Origin: Gordonia hydrophobica NBRC 16057
Lineage (GTDB): Bacteria > Actinomycetota > Actinomycetes > Mycobacteriales > Mycobacteriaceae
NCBI RefSeq assembly: GCF_001592365.1
Contig: NZ_BCWU01000001.1
Span: forward strand, 558,001-622,000
Direction of reading: 5' to 3'
Length of the DNA: 64,000 bases
Shown here: piece after piece, positions 27,176-36,708 of the stretch
Position numbering within the stretch: the first letter of the stretch is position 1
Layout of the letters: each line of letters starts with the position of its first letter
Made by a program: the position numbers and the translations under genes
Notes under the pieces: generated by a model
The model's database searches: none
What the model saw: the letters and a program-made list of their open reading frames with translations, nothing else
What the model was told of the DNA's origin: nothing

Positions 27176-27583
27176 GTGACGAGCATTCAGGTTGCCGACG
27201 AGGTCTTCATCGCGGCCGCCCCGAGCTTGGCCGGCGATGTCGTCGGGGACCGGGCGAGGTGGCGCCAGTGGTGGCCGGACCTTTCGTTGACAGTGGTCGA
27301 AGACCGCGGAGACCAGGGCGTGCGCTGGACTGTCACCGGTCCGCTGACCGGAACCATGGAGATCTGGTGCGAGGAGTGCATGGACGGTTTCGTGCTCCAC
27401 TACTATCTCCATGCAGAGCCCGTCGACCCGCTGCCGACCGACCCGCGCGCGTGCATGGATGCGCTCGCGGAGCTGAACAGACTGCGGCGTATCACGGGCA
27501 AGGAGATGTCCTTTCACGTGAAATGGCTGTTGGAGGGCGACCGAGAGGTCGGAGCGCCCGCCGTCGCAGCCGCTGAGGAGTGA
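27176..27583 (+). CDS. SRPBCC-like protein, Rv2186c type
   Basis: The 135-residue protein has the beta-rich pattern of the START/SRPBCC fold (SIQVADEVFIAAAPSL at the start, DQGVRWTVTGPLTGTMEIWC in the middle) and ends in a polar tail. It contains no catalytic motif, so it probably binds a hydrophobic ligand. GTG 27176 is preferred over GTG 27158 because similarity to the fold begins there, but the ribosome site is weak. It precedes another SRPBCC gene by 3 bases, suggesting an operon that runs to the ROK kinase. It is divergent from fadD15. Confidence 0.75.
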   Translation: MTSIQVADEVFIAAAPSLAGDVVGDRARWRQWWPDLSLTVVEDRGDQGVRWTVTGPLTGTMEIWCEECMDGFVLHYYLHAEPVDPLPTDPRACMDALAELNRLRRITGKEMSFHVKWLLEGDREVGAPAVAAAEE

Positions 27584-27586
27584 GCG

Positions 27587-28024
27587 TTGGCCGACCACAC
27601 TGTGCAGTCGATCGTCATGAACGCCGACGTCGCCGACATTCTCGCGGTGATCGCGGACTTCGAGCACTACCCGGAGTGGGTCAACGCGGCGCGTGAGGTG
27701 ACCGTCGTCGAACGCGACGCGCGAGGGCGGGGAGTCCAGGTGACGTTCATCCTCGACGCTGGCGTGCTCGCCGACACCTATGAGCTCCGGTACACCTGGG
27801 ACGACGACGATGCCGGCGTCTCCTGGACGCTGGTGTCGAGCGATCTGCAGCGCGCTCAGGAGGGCAGCTATCGGCTGGTGCAGCAGGTGCCGGGTTCGAC
27901 GAAGGTGACCTACTCGCTGACGGTCGACCTCCGGATTCCGATGATCAGCCAGTTGAAGCGACGTGCCGAAAAGGCGATCACCGAGACCGCTCTCGGTGAG
28001 CTCAAGAAGAGGGTCGAAGACTGA
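27587..28024 (+). CDS. SRPBCC (polyketide cyclase/START-like) protein, Rv2185c type
   Basis: The 145-residue protein is a clear SRPBCC family member, opening VQSIVMNADVADILAVIADF with EHYPEWVNAAREVTVVERD, the usual start of the hydrophobic-pocket fold. It matches TB16.3 (Rv2185c) in place and type. The start is TTG 27587, 6 bases after GAGGAG. The natural ligand is unknown; between fadD15 and the ArsA-like gene a lipid or isoprenoid is a reasonable guess. Confidence 0.88.
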   Translation: MADHTVQSIVMNADVADILAVIADFEHYPEWVNAAREVTVVERDARGRGVQVTFILDAGVLADTYELRYTWDDDDAGVSWTLVSSDLQRAQEGSYRLVQQVPGSTKVTYSLTVDLRIPMISQLKRRAEKAITETALGELKKRVED

Positions 28025-28029
28025 TCGAC

Positions 28030-29241
28030 TTGGCGCCTATCCATCTGGTGTTCGGGCCCGGTGGCTCGGGTGTTTCCGTCCTGGCCGCCGCGGCCGCTCT
28101 CGGCGATCGCTCGGGACCGACGCGGAGCGGACTGCGGGTCGGCGACGACCGCGGCACCCTGCTGATCTCGATCGACGGGCGTTCCCACGTGCCCGAACGG
28201 CTCGGCGTCCTTCGACTTCCCGGCGAGCCGGTGCCGGTGACCGCCGAGGTGGATCTGCTGCAGGTGGATCCGCTGACGGTGGTCGAGGGCGCCTGGCGGG
28301 ATTTCACGTCGGCGCTGGCCGCTCTGGGCGGCGCCACGGCGGCGCTCCCGGTGGTCGGCACGCTGGTGTCGGTGGCGCCGGGGGAACTCTCCACACTCCC
28401 CGGGGCACAGGAGTTCTTGCTGCTGCGACAGGTGCGCGACGCAGCGACCGCCGGCCGGTGGCAACGGATCGTCGTCGATCTGTCAGGGGTGGGCGATGCG
28501 GTGGCCCTGCTGCGGGCGCCGTCGGTGCTGTCCACCGCCCTGGATCGGCTGTGGCCGCGCCACGTGCGCCTGGCGGAGGCCGCAGAGAAACCCGCACTCG
28601 CCCAGTTGTCGAGCGCAATCGAAGGCATCGATCGAGACTGTCAGGATCTGGTGGAACTGCTCGTCGACCCGCACGGCGTCGCCGCCCACCTGGTGGTCGA
28701 CGCCGGTGACCGCGGTCGGCGGGCCGTCGCCGATCATCTGGCGATGTGCGATCTGATGGGATTGCCGCTGCGGTCGGTGCTGGTGAACGAGGGCGCGGGC
28801 GGACCCCGCAGCACGACTGCCGACCGCGCGCGGACGATCCTGTCCGACGACCCCGATGTGGCGGTCACCGTCGTCCCCGCCGGCGACGAGCCGATCGACC
28901 GGCTCTCGCGGATTCGGCGGATCGACGTCGATCTCCCGCGTCCGACCGGACGCCCGCGCGGCTCCGGTGCGTTGACGGTCACTCACGTGTCCGGTGAGGG
29001 CCTGGACAGCGTGTTCGAACTCGTCTGGCGGCAGGGTCTGCCGGATCCGGAGCGACTGGAGTTGGGACGGTCCGGTGACGACCTGCTGGTGACGGTGTCC
29101 GGATTCCGATTCCCCGTGCGACTGCCGTCGGTACTCCGGCGCTGCTCCGTGGTCGGCGCCGACTGGCGCGACGGCCATTTGCTGGTCCGCTTCCAGCCCG
29201 ACCGCGCCGTGTGGCCGCAACGACCCACGCGGGCACCATGA
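28030..29241 (+). CDS. ArsA/GET3-like ATPase-fold protein with degenerate P-loop (Rv2184c type)
   Basis: The 403-residue protein has the ArsA/GET3 layout: an N-terminal P-loop strand (IHLVFGPGGSGVS, 5-16), RIVVDLSGVGDAVALLRAP in the position of the DTAPTG region, and VVDAGDRGRRAVADHLAMCD followed by PLRSVLVNEG. The deviant Walker A of this family is normally GKGGVGKT; here it is GPGGSGVS, with both lysines replaced, so ATP hydrolysis is doubtful. It ends with a small beta domain like that in ArsA relatives. The start is TTG 28030, 6 bases after the preceding stop. Confidence 0.8.
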   Translation: MAPIHLVFGPGGSGVSVLAAAAALGDRSGPTRSGLRVGDDRGTLLISIDGRSHVPERLGVLRLPGEPVPVTAEVDLLQVDPLTVVEGAWRDFTSALAALGGATAALPVVGTLVSVAPGELSTLPGAQEFLLLRQVRDAATAGRWQRIVVDLSGVGDAVALLRAPSVLSTALDRLWPRHVRLAEAAEKPALAQLSSAIEGIDRDCQDLVELLVDPHGVAAHLVVDAGDRGRRAVADHLAMCDLMGLPLRSVLVNEGAGGPRSTTADRARTILSDDPDVAVTVVPAGDEPIDRLSRIRRIDVDLPRPTGRPRGSGALTVTHVSGEGLDSVFELVWRQGLPDPERLELGRSGDDLLVTVSGFRFPVRLPSVLRRCSVVGADWRDGHLLVRFQPDRAVWPQRPTRAP

Positions 29242-29422
29242 TCGACGCCGAGAACCCGACGATGCGGTCATCGCGGGCTGTGCGGTCGGTCACCCGTGAG
29301 ATACCCGGAACTAGGTAACCCGGTGGGCCGCCAGGTAGCGTCGAATGTCCACACCGTCCGATCCCCGTCGCTCACGACCCAGAAGCTGTCGCCCATGACC
29401 CAGAGTTGAGGAAGCCCCGAGT

Positions 29423-29758
29423 ATGACCGATGCCAGCACTCCCGGTGCCGATGCCGCTGACGGTGCGGATCCGGTGCAGACGTTGCTGCTCGGATTCGCG
29501 AACCAGATCGATCAGCTCGCCGGGCTGGTCGCGGGGATCGGGGGACCGGCGACGGGCTCGTCGCCGATTCCGGAACTGCTCGGTGAACTCGGGACGCTCG
29601 TCAAGGAGTTCGGCGACCTGCTGGCGCGGCTGATCGCCGCGTTCATCGCCGTGCTCGAAGCGATCGCCGAGATGCTGCGTTCGGATGGACCGGCACAGAG
29701 CCCGGTCACGACGCACTTCCAGCCGATCGCCGTCAACATCGCACCGGAGCACCCCTGA
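29423..29758 (+). CDS. Small amphipathic protein, Rv2183c type
   Basis: The 111-residue protein has an acidic start (MTDASTPGADAADGADPVQT), then a long hydrophobic/amphipathic helix region (about 20-85, PELLGELGTLVKEFGDLLAR and AAFIAVLEAIAEML) and a polar tail. It matches Rv2183c by position. Function is unknown; membrane association is possible. A 181-base gap separates it from the ArsA-like gene, and the ROK kinase gene starts 4 bases after its stop. Confidence 0.75.
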   Translation: MTDASTPGADAADGADPVQTLLLGFANQIDQLAGLVAGIGGPATGSSPIPELLGELGTLVKEFGDLLARLIAAFIAVLEAIAEMLRSDGPAQSPVTTHFQPIAVNIAPEHP

Positions 29759-29762
29759 CGTG

Positions 29763-30746
29763 ATGAGTCGTCGAATCGAGGAGTTGACCGTCGGTGTCGA
29801 CATCGGCGGTACCAGTGTCCGTGCGTCGGTCGTCGACGCGCAGGGCAGACAGTTGGACACGCTGCGCACGGCGACGCCGCCGACGGTGGAATCGTTGGAG
29901 CACTGCCTGTACCGGTTGGTCACCGAACTCCGGGACCGGTGGGCGGTCGCGGGCGTCGGCCTCGCGATCGCGGGCTTCCTGACGCCCGACCGGCAGATCG
30001 TCCGCTTCGCCCCCCACCTGGCCTGGCGTGAGGCGCGGGTGCCGGACATCATGACCGAGCGCATCGGACTCCCGGTCTTCGCCGAACACGACGCGAATGC
30101 CGCAGCTCTCGCCGAGCTGCACTTCGGTGCGGCGGCGGGTGGTCACAACACGCTCGTCCTGTCGATCGGCACCGGGATCGGTGCAGGCATGATTCACGAC
30201 GGTCGGCTGTATCGCGGAAGTTTCGGCGTCGCACCGGAGTTCGGTCACCTCACCGTGGTTCCCGACGGCCGTCCGTGCAGTTGCGGCAAGCGTGGCTGTT
30301 GGGAGCGGTACTGCAGCGGCACCGCACTGGTCGACACCGTGCTCGAACTCCTCGCCTCGCAGGACTATCCGCGGAGCGTTCTGGCCGCCGAATCGGAGGC
30401 GGATCCCGGATCGCTGACCGGACGTCGTGTGGCCGCCGCGGCCGCGGACGGCGACCCCGCGGCGCTCGCGGCCTATCAGGACATGGCGCGCTGGCTGGGA
30501 TACGGTCTCGGCATGATCGCCGACGTCTTCGATCCCGACCTGATCGTTCTGGCAGGCGGAGTCGGAGCCGCGTCGAGCCTGTTCCTCGACGACGCCCGCG
30601 AACACTATGCCGCCGCCATCACCGGCAGCGGACATCGACAGTTGGCGCGCATCCGCGGCACCCAGCTCGGTGACGCGGCGGGCACGATCGGAGCCGCGGA
30701 AGTGGCGCGTCAGGGACTCGCGGCGCAGGGCCGGACAGCTGAGTAA
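29763..30746 (+). CDS. ROK family glucokinase
   Basis: The 327-residue protein is a ROK sugar kinase. The ATP motif is DIGGTSVR (13-20), followed by AEHDANAAALAE (107-118) with the catalytic aspartate at 110, the sugar-binding EFGH (159-162), and the zinc site C172-x-C174-x4-C179 in CSCGKRGCW. There is no N-terminal helix-turn-helix, so it is an enzyme and not a repressor. Glucose is the most likely substrate, phosphorylated with ATP. ATG 29763 is preferred; GTG 29760 precedes it directly. Confidence 0.9.
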   Translation: MSRRIEELTVGVDIGGTSVRASVVDAQGRQLDTLRTATPPTVESLEHCLYRLVTELRDRWAVAGVGLAIAGFLTPDRQIVRFAPHLAWREARVPDIMTERIGLPVFAEHDANAAALAELHFGAAAGGHNTLVLSIGTGIGAGMIHDGRLYRGSFGVAPEFGHLTVVPDGRPCSCGKRGCWERYCSGTALVDTVLELLASQDYPRSVLAAESEADPGSLTGRRVAAAAADGDPAALAAYQDMARWLGYGLGMIADVFDPDLIVLAGGVGAASSLFLDDAREHYAAAITGSGHRQLARIRGTQLGDAAGTIGAAEVARQGLAAQGRTAE

Positions 30747-30821
30747 TGTTGCTCGCAACGCGTATGCGCGGGGCGAGTGACGGCAGGCACTCGAATTTCA
30801 GGAAGTGGGACAGGAGCATCC

Positions 30822-31547
30822 ATGTGGTACTACCTTTTCAAATACATTCTCATGGGCCCCTGGCTGCGCGTGATGGGACGTCCGCGCATTGAGGGGATCG
30901 AGAACATCCCCGACGACGGGCCAGCTTTGATCGCGTCGAACCACCTGGCCGTCGTCGACAGCTTCTACCTCCCACTGATGTGCCCGCGCCGCATCTTCTT
31001 CCTCGCCAAGAGCGAGTACTTCACCGAACCCGGCCTCAAGGGACGCTTCAAGAAGTGGTTCTTCAGCGCTTCCGGACAGATCCCCATCGATCGCTCCGGC
31101 GCCAGCGCCGCGGCCGGCGCCCTGTCGGCGGGGAAGCGCGTCCTGGAGGAGGACGGTCGACTGCTCTGCCTGTACCCGGAGGGCACGCGTTCGCCGGACG
31201 GCCGGCTGTACAAGGGCAAGACCGGTCTGGCGCGCATGGCCCTGGAGACCGGTGTCCCGGTGATCCCGATCGCCATGGTCGGCACCGATCGGATCAACCC
31301 CCCCGGCACCGTCCTGCCGCGCCCCACGCGGATCACCGTGCGAGTCGGCAAGCCGCTGGACTTCTCGCGTTACGAGGGTATGGCGGGGAATCGCTTCATC
31401 GAGCGCGCCGTCACCGACGAGATCATGTATTCGCTGATGCAGCTCGGTGGACAGCAGTACGTCGACGTCTACGCGGCCAGCCTGAAGAACAAGGACGCCA
31501 AGAAGGTCGAACCGACCCCGGCCGTCAAGCCCGAATCGGCGGCCTGA
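30822..31547 (+). CDS. 1-acyl-sn-glycerol-3-phosphate acyltransferase (PlsC family)
   Basis: The 241-residue membrane-associated enzyme is predicted to acylate lysophosphatidic acid in phospholipid synthesis. The family motifs are NHLAVVD (H41-x4-D46), the second block around IDRSGAS and PEGTRS (119-124). ATG 30822 follows CAGGAG with 5-base spacing. The position matches Rv2182c. Together with fadD15, PimB' and the GT87 gene it builds a glycerophospholipid/PIM neighbourhood. Its stop is 3 bases from the stop of the convergent GT87 gene. Confidence 0.92.
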   Translation: MWYYLFKYILMGPWLRVMGRPRIEGIENIPDDGPALIASNHLAVVDSFYLPLMCPRRIFFLAKSEYFTEPGLKGRFKKWFFSASGQIPIDRSGASAAAGALSAGKRVLEEDGRLLCLYPEGTRSPDGRLYKGKTGLARMALETGVPVIPIAMVGTDRINPPGTVLPRPTRITVRVGKPLDFSRYEGMAGNRFIERAVTDEIMYSLMQLGGQQYVDVYAASLKNKDAKKVEPTPAVKPESAA

Positions 31548-31550
31548 CGA

Positions 31551-32882
31551 TCACTCGCCGACCGGTTCGTCCGCGGCGCCGGGCCGGTCGGGCAGCAGCC
31601 ACAGCGTCACCAGGAACGCGATGCCCCACAGGCTGAACGCGTTGCCGACGAGGTGTTGCCAGAACGCCCAGCCGTCTTCGATCGGCGGCAGGAGTTGGAA
31701 CGGTCCGATCGCGAAGATCACGGCACCGGTCGCGGCCAGCGCATAGTAGGCCGTGCGGGCACTGCCGACCACGGCGCGGTGGCCGAGCGTGACGCACAGC
31801 AGGAGCGCGGGAATGCACCACACCCAGTGGTGCGCCCACGTGGTCGGCGAGATCAACAGTCCCCACACGGCGACGATGCACGTGACGCCCAGCGCACTGA
31901 CCCGTCCGGTCATCGGACCGGGCGCAAAGGCGTCGACCGGCCGCCAGGCCCGCGCAGCGAGAAGGGCGAGCACGGTGACGGCGAGCGAACTCCCGATCCA
32001 CCAGGCCGACGCCGTCTGGCCGTCGCCGAACACCCGCAGCCATGCGGCGTTCAGGTTCTGATTGATCCGCCCCTCCGGCTGCCCGATCCGCGCGGTGTGG
32101 AACAGCGTGTCGGTCCAGTAGGTGCGGGAATCGGCAGGCATCCAGATCCAGCCGATCGCCGCCGCACCCGCGAACGTCGTCAGCCCGGTGATCACCGCGC
32201 GGAACCGCCCGGCGACGAAGAACACGCCCAGGAACACCAAGGGCGTGAGCTTGACGGCGGACGCGAGCCCGATCAACACACCCTGCCCCCACCGCGCCGC
32301 CGAGGGGCCGTCGACGGACGCCCGTCGGTGCAGGACGAAGACGTCGGTCATGATCGCGGCCATCAGCACCACGTTGATCTGACCGAAGCCGAGCGTCATC
32401 CAGAACGGGTTGAACCAGATCGTCACCACCGACAAGGCGATCGCCAGCCACCACCGGTTCTCGCGGGCGCCGATATTCAGCAGGGCCAGTGAGAGTTTCG
32501 TCACGTAGATCAGCAGAACGGCGGTGACGAACGAGATTCCGATGCTTGTGACGGGCAGGGAGAGAGCGCCGAGCGGGGTGAAGAGCAACGCGGCGAACGG
32601 CGGATAGGTGAACGGCAGCCAGATGCCGTCGCTGGTGAAGGGCAGCGAACCGTCGGCGTACAGACTCAGTCCCTGATGCCAGATCTGGCCGCCGATCCGG
32701 TAGACGTCCATGTCGAAGCGGGTACGGGTACCGAAGCTCGAGGTGAACGGGACGCCGAAGATCTGCAGGACCGCAGAGGCGGTGAAGACGATCAGAACGG
32801 TTGTCTTCGCGGCGATGCCGGGCCGCCAGGCCGACAATCGGCGGTGCAAACGTGGCGGCGCCTGACCGGGTGCGGAGGACAT
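31551..32882 (-). CDS. GT87 polyprenyl-phosphate-mannose alpha-(1->2)-mannosyltransferase (Rv2181 type)
   Basis: The 443-residue protein is a multi-pass GT-C enzyme with about ten hydrophobic segments and the GT87 acidic motif FDMDVYRIGG (D57/D59) in the first extracytoplasmic loop. M. tuberculosis Rv2181 adds alpha-1,2-mannose branches to lipomannan and caps of lipoarabinomannan using polyprenyl-phospho-mannose. The same role is likely given position and family. The start is ATG 32882. It shares a short divergent promoter region with the RNase AS gene. Confidence 0.9.
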   Translation of the reverse strand: MSSAPGQAPPRLHRRLSAWRPGIAAKTTVLIVFTASAVLQIFGVPFTSSFGTRTRFDMDVYRIGGQIWHQGLSLYADGSLPFTSDGIWLPFTYPPFAALLFTPLGALSLPVTSIGISFVTAVLLIYVTKLSLALLNIGARENRWWLAIALSVVTIWFNPFWMTLGFGQINVVLMAAIMTDVFVLHRRASVDGPSAARWGQGVLIGLASAVKLTPLVFLGVFFVAGRFRAVITGLTTFAGAAAIGWIWMPADSRTYWTDTLFHTARIGQPEGRINQNLNAAWLRVFGDGQTASAWWIGSSLAVTVLALLAARAWRPVDAFAPGPMTGRVSALGVTCIVAVWGLLISPTTWAHHWVWCIPALLLCVTLGHRAVVGSARTAYYALAATGAVIFAIGPFQLLPPIEDGWAFWQHLVGNAFSLWGIAFLVTLWLLPDRPGAADEPVGE

Positions 32883-32908
32883 GACAGTCAGTATTACTTG
32901 CGGGCATG

Positions 32909-32922
32909 GATAATCAGAACTC
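32909..32922 (+). promoter_or_regulatory. Likely -10 box of a leaderless RNase AS transcript
   Basis: GATAAT at 32909-32914 ends 8 bases before the GTG at 32923. The 40-base gap to the divergent GT87 gene leaves no room for a long leader. Confidence 0.5.
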
Positions 32923-33411
32923 GTGCGCTACTTCTACGACACCGAGTTCATCGAAGACGGAACGACGATCGAGTTGGTGTCGATCGGGGTGGTCGCCGAA
33001 GACGGCCGGGAGTTCTACGCGGTGTCGACCGAGTTCGATCCGACGCGCGCGGGGGACTGGGTGCGGACCAACGTGCTCGACAAACTGCCGTCGCCCGCCG
33101 ACAAGGCGTGGCGCAGCCGCCGCGCGATCCGGGAGAGCCTCTTCGAGTTCCTCACCGAGCCGGGCGACCGCGTGGAACTCTGGGCCTGGGTCGGCGCCTA
33201 CGACCACGTGGTGCTCTGCCAACTGTGGGGCGACATGACCCAGCTGCCGCGCGAGATGCCGAGGTACACGCGGGAACTGCGCCAACTCTGGGAGATGTCG
33301 GGGCACCCCGAACTGCCTGCTGCGCCGAAGAACGCACACGATGCGCTGGCCGACGCCCGACACAACCTGGTCAAGTGGCAGGCCATCGGGTCCTCGCGCG
33401 GCGACGCGTAG
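32923..33411 (+). CDS. 3'-5' exoribonuclease RNase AS (Rv2179c type)
   Basis: The 162-residue protein is a compact DEDDh exoribonuclease. In M. tuberculosis it shortens RNA 3' tails rich in adenylate. The first acidic pair is D6/E8 in FYDTEFIEDG. A second aspartate lies in WVGAYDHVVL and the catalytic histidine/aspartate pair in NAHDALADARH. The start is GTG 32923, leaderless. aroG follows after 52 bases with its own promoter. Confidence 0.92.
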   Translation: MRYFYDTEFIEDGTTIELVSIGVVAEDGREFYAVSTEFDPTRAGDWVRTNVLDKLPSPADKAWRSRRAIRESLFEFLTEPGDRVELWAWVGAYDHVVLCQLWGDMTQLPREMPRYTRELRQLWEMSGHPELPAAPKNAHDALADARHNLVKWQAIGSSRGDA

Positions 33412-33451
33412 GCAGGTCCGGCCAACGTCGTCGCGGTCGGGCTCGTCAGGC

Positions 33452-34858
<1,407 letters not shown>

Positions 34859-34921
34859 GGCGTCGGCGCGCCGGTTGCGAGCACGTTCGCGCCGGTTGAT
34901 CGGCCTCGCGCCGCAAGGCGC

Positions 34922-36193
34922 TCAGGCCAGGGAGCTGCCGACGGCCCAGGCCGCGGCACCGATGCCCGCGGCCACCGCGATCACGATCACGGCCCAGATG
35001 AGAGCGGTGACCCGTCCGCCGGAGGTCGCAGCGGGGTCGGCCACGTCGACCGCCGCGACGGCGTCGTCGTCGGGATGCCAGTCGTCGTACTCGGCACCGG
35101 GGTACGGGGCGTCGGGGTGCCGCTGGTCGGCGAGCCCGTCGTCCCAGCGGTCGCCATCGTCCCAGCGGTCGCCATCGTCCCAGTCAGCTCGGTTCCAGTC
35201 GTCGCCGTCCCCGTGGTCGTCATCGTTCCACGGGGCGCCGTCCCGAGGACGCGGGGCGTCGTACCGCACTCCGGGGCGGACGGGTCGGTCGATCGCCGAG
35301 GTGACGCGTGCCGACGCCTGCGCCGGGGCGGGGACGGTGAAGGCCGGAAGATCGAGTTCGTCGGCGGCGTCGAGGATGGCGTGCTGCATGTCGAATCCAT
35401 CATGGAATCGGGCGCCGGGAGCGCGCTCGGTGGCGCGGAGGACGATCTCGTCGAACTGCGGCGGGACGCCCTCGATGAGATCGCCCGGTGCCGGGACGTC
35501 GTAGGTCAGGCGTTGGTACGCCAGCGCGAGGGGAGTGGATCCACTGAACGGCTGGCGGCCGGTCAGGAGCTCGAACAGCAGGATGCCCGCCGAGTAGACG
35601 TCGCTGCGCGCGTCGATCTCGGTGGAGTTGACCTGCTCGGGCGAGAGATAGGCGGCGGTGCCGAGGATGACACTCGCCGACGTGACACCGGCTTCGGCGA
35701 CGGCACGCACCAGGCCGAAGTCGGCGACCTTGATGTCGCCGGTCTCGGACACCAGCACGTTCTCGGGCTTCACGTCGCGGTGCACCAACCCCGCCCGGTG
35801 GGCGGTGCCGAGTCCACCGAGCATCGGGATCGCGACCGAGGCGACCGCATGCGGGGGCATGGGCCCGCGCTCTCGCAGCAGTTCGCGGAGGCTGCCGCCG
35901 CGAACCAGCTCCATGACGAGAAAGGCGATGTCGCCTTCGACGTTCTGGTCGTACACGGCCACCAGGCCGGGGTGGCTCAAGCCGGCGACGGCGCGTGCCT
36001 CGAACTCGAAGCGACGCAGAAAAAGCGGGTCGCCCACGTACCGCGCGTCCATGACCTTCACGGCGACGCGGCGATGCAGTCGGAGGTCGGTGCCGACGTA
36101 CACCGACGACATGCCGCCACGGGCGATCGGCACGTCGATCCGGTAGCGCCGCTCCAGAACTCGGCCCAGGAGCGGATCCTCTGGGGTGGTCAC
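34922..36193 (-). CDS. pknL: Membrane-anchored serine/threonine protein kinase PknL
   Basis: The 423-residue protein has a complete Hanks-type kinase domain (about 17-275) with the Gly loop ARGGMSSVYVG, K46, HRDVKPEN (D140) and DFG (158-160). An Asp/Trp-rich juxtamembrane region (about 310-390) and one C-terminal membrane helix (about 398-418) follow. No PASTA or other external domain is present, as in M. tuberculosis PknL (Rv2176). The linker contains a WDDGDR repeat encoded by an 18-base tandem repeat. The start is GTG 36193. The divergent Rv2175c-type gene encodes a known PknL substrate type in mycobacteria. Confidence 0.94.
   Translation of the reverse strand: MTTPEDPLLGRVLERRYRIDVPIARGGMSSVYVGTDLRLHRRVAVKVMDARYVGDPLFLRRFEFEARAVAGLSHPGLVAVYDQNVEGDIAFLVMELVRGGSLRELLRERGPMPPHAVASVAIPMLGGLGTAHRAGLVHRDVKPENVLVSETGDIKVADFGLVRAVAEAGVTSASVILGTAAYLSPEQVNSTEIDARSDVYSAGILLFELLTGRQPFSGSTPLALAYQRLTYDVPAPGDLIEGVPPQFDEIVLRATERAPGARFHDGFDMQHAILDAADELDLPAFTVPAPAQASARVTSAIDRPVRPGVRYDAPRPRDGAPWNDDDHGDGDDWNRADWDDGDRWDDGDRWDDGLADQRHPDAPYPGAEYDDWHPDDDAVAAVDVADPAATSGGRVTALIWAVIVIAVAAGIGAAAWAVGSSLA
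35141..35185 (-). repeat. 18-bp tandem repeat inside pknL
   Basis: The unit gtcccagcggtcgccatc occurs at 35141-35158 and 35159-35176, with a partial third copy. It is in frame and encodes repeated DGDRWD in the juxtamembrane linker, so it can vary in copy number without breaking the gene. Confidence 0.75.
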
Positions 36194-36250
36194 GGTGATC
36201 GAATCTACCCGTTTGCGTCGACAACCTGCGGATGCCGCGCACGACCCCGG

Positions 36251-36264
36251 TAGGCTTTGTGCTC
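36251..36264 (+). promoter_or_regulatory. Likely -10 box of the Rv2175c-type gene
   Basis: TAGGCT at 36251-36256 ends 8 bases before GTG 36265, consistent with a leaderless transcript starting at that codon rather than at ATG 36232. Confidence 0.4.
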
Positions 36265-36630
36265 GTGGGTTCCCTTCCGCTTTCGATAGACATCCTGCCC
36301 GACGACGTTCCGGTTCTGGAGCTCGATCAGGCCTCCCGACGGCTCGGCGTCTCGAGCAACCGACTCCGGACGCTGATCCGCGATCACAACCTGCTGGCGG
36401 CGTCGCGGGGCGGCGTCCCGGTGATCCCCGAGGCCTTCTTCGGTCCCGACGGTCTCGCCAAGCATTTCGAGGGTCTCGTCTCGGTCCTGCTCGACGGCGG
36501 CTTCACCCGTGATGAGGCCATGCGGTGGCTGTTCACCGAACAGGACGACCTTGGCCTGCGTCCCGCGGACGCGCTGCACACCCATTCGGCGCGGGAAGTG
36601 ATCCGCCGCGCGCAGGCGGAAGCGTTGTAG
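36265..36630 (+). CDS. Rv2175c-type winged-helix DNA-binding protein, likely PknL substrate
   Basis: The 121-residue protein matches Rv2175c in place and sequence pattern: VGSLP near the start, a helix-turn-helix region LDQASRRLGVSSNRLRTLIR, the wing GGVPVIPEAFFG and the C-terminal ADALHTHSAREVIRRAQAEA. In M. tuberculosis this protein binds DNA and loses binding when PknL phosphorylates an N-terminal threonine. No threonine occurs in the first 12 residues of the start chosen here; the upstream ATG at 36232 would add MPRTTPVGFVL, which contains two, so that start matters functionally. Confidence 0.85.
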   Translation: MGSLPLSIDILPDDVPVLELDQASRRLGVSSNRLRTLIRDHNLLAASRGGVPVIPEAFFGPDGLAKHFEGLVSVLLDGGFTRDEAMRWLFTEQDDLGLRPADALHTHSAREVIRRAQAEAL

Positions 36631-36649
36631 ATCTCGGGTACCCGCAAAT

Positions 36650-36706
36650 CGCGACGGTCTCGATGACGTGCTCGCTCCGCTCGCGGGCAGCACTCGACCA
36701 ACGTGG
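36650..36706 (-). repeat. Solitary copy of the MITE-like terminal repeat
   Basis: The segment ending gcagcactcgaccaacgtgg is the inverted counterpart of the left ends at 10694 and 11171. It keeps gtctcgat and tgctcgctccgctcgc. It lies between convergent genes, and no second end is present. Confidence 0.65.
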
Positions 36707-36708
36707 GG

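Noticed and set aside
27047..27667. N-terminal extension giving an 807-residue FadD15
   Set aside because: It is antisense to the Rv2186c-type gene and lacks conservation. ATG 27046 has a good ribosome site and the normal family length.
29307..29340. GGAAC as a possible ECF sigma -35 box before the Rv2183c-type gene
   Set aside because: No GTT-type -10 element is found at the required spacing.
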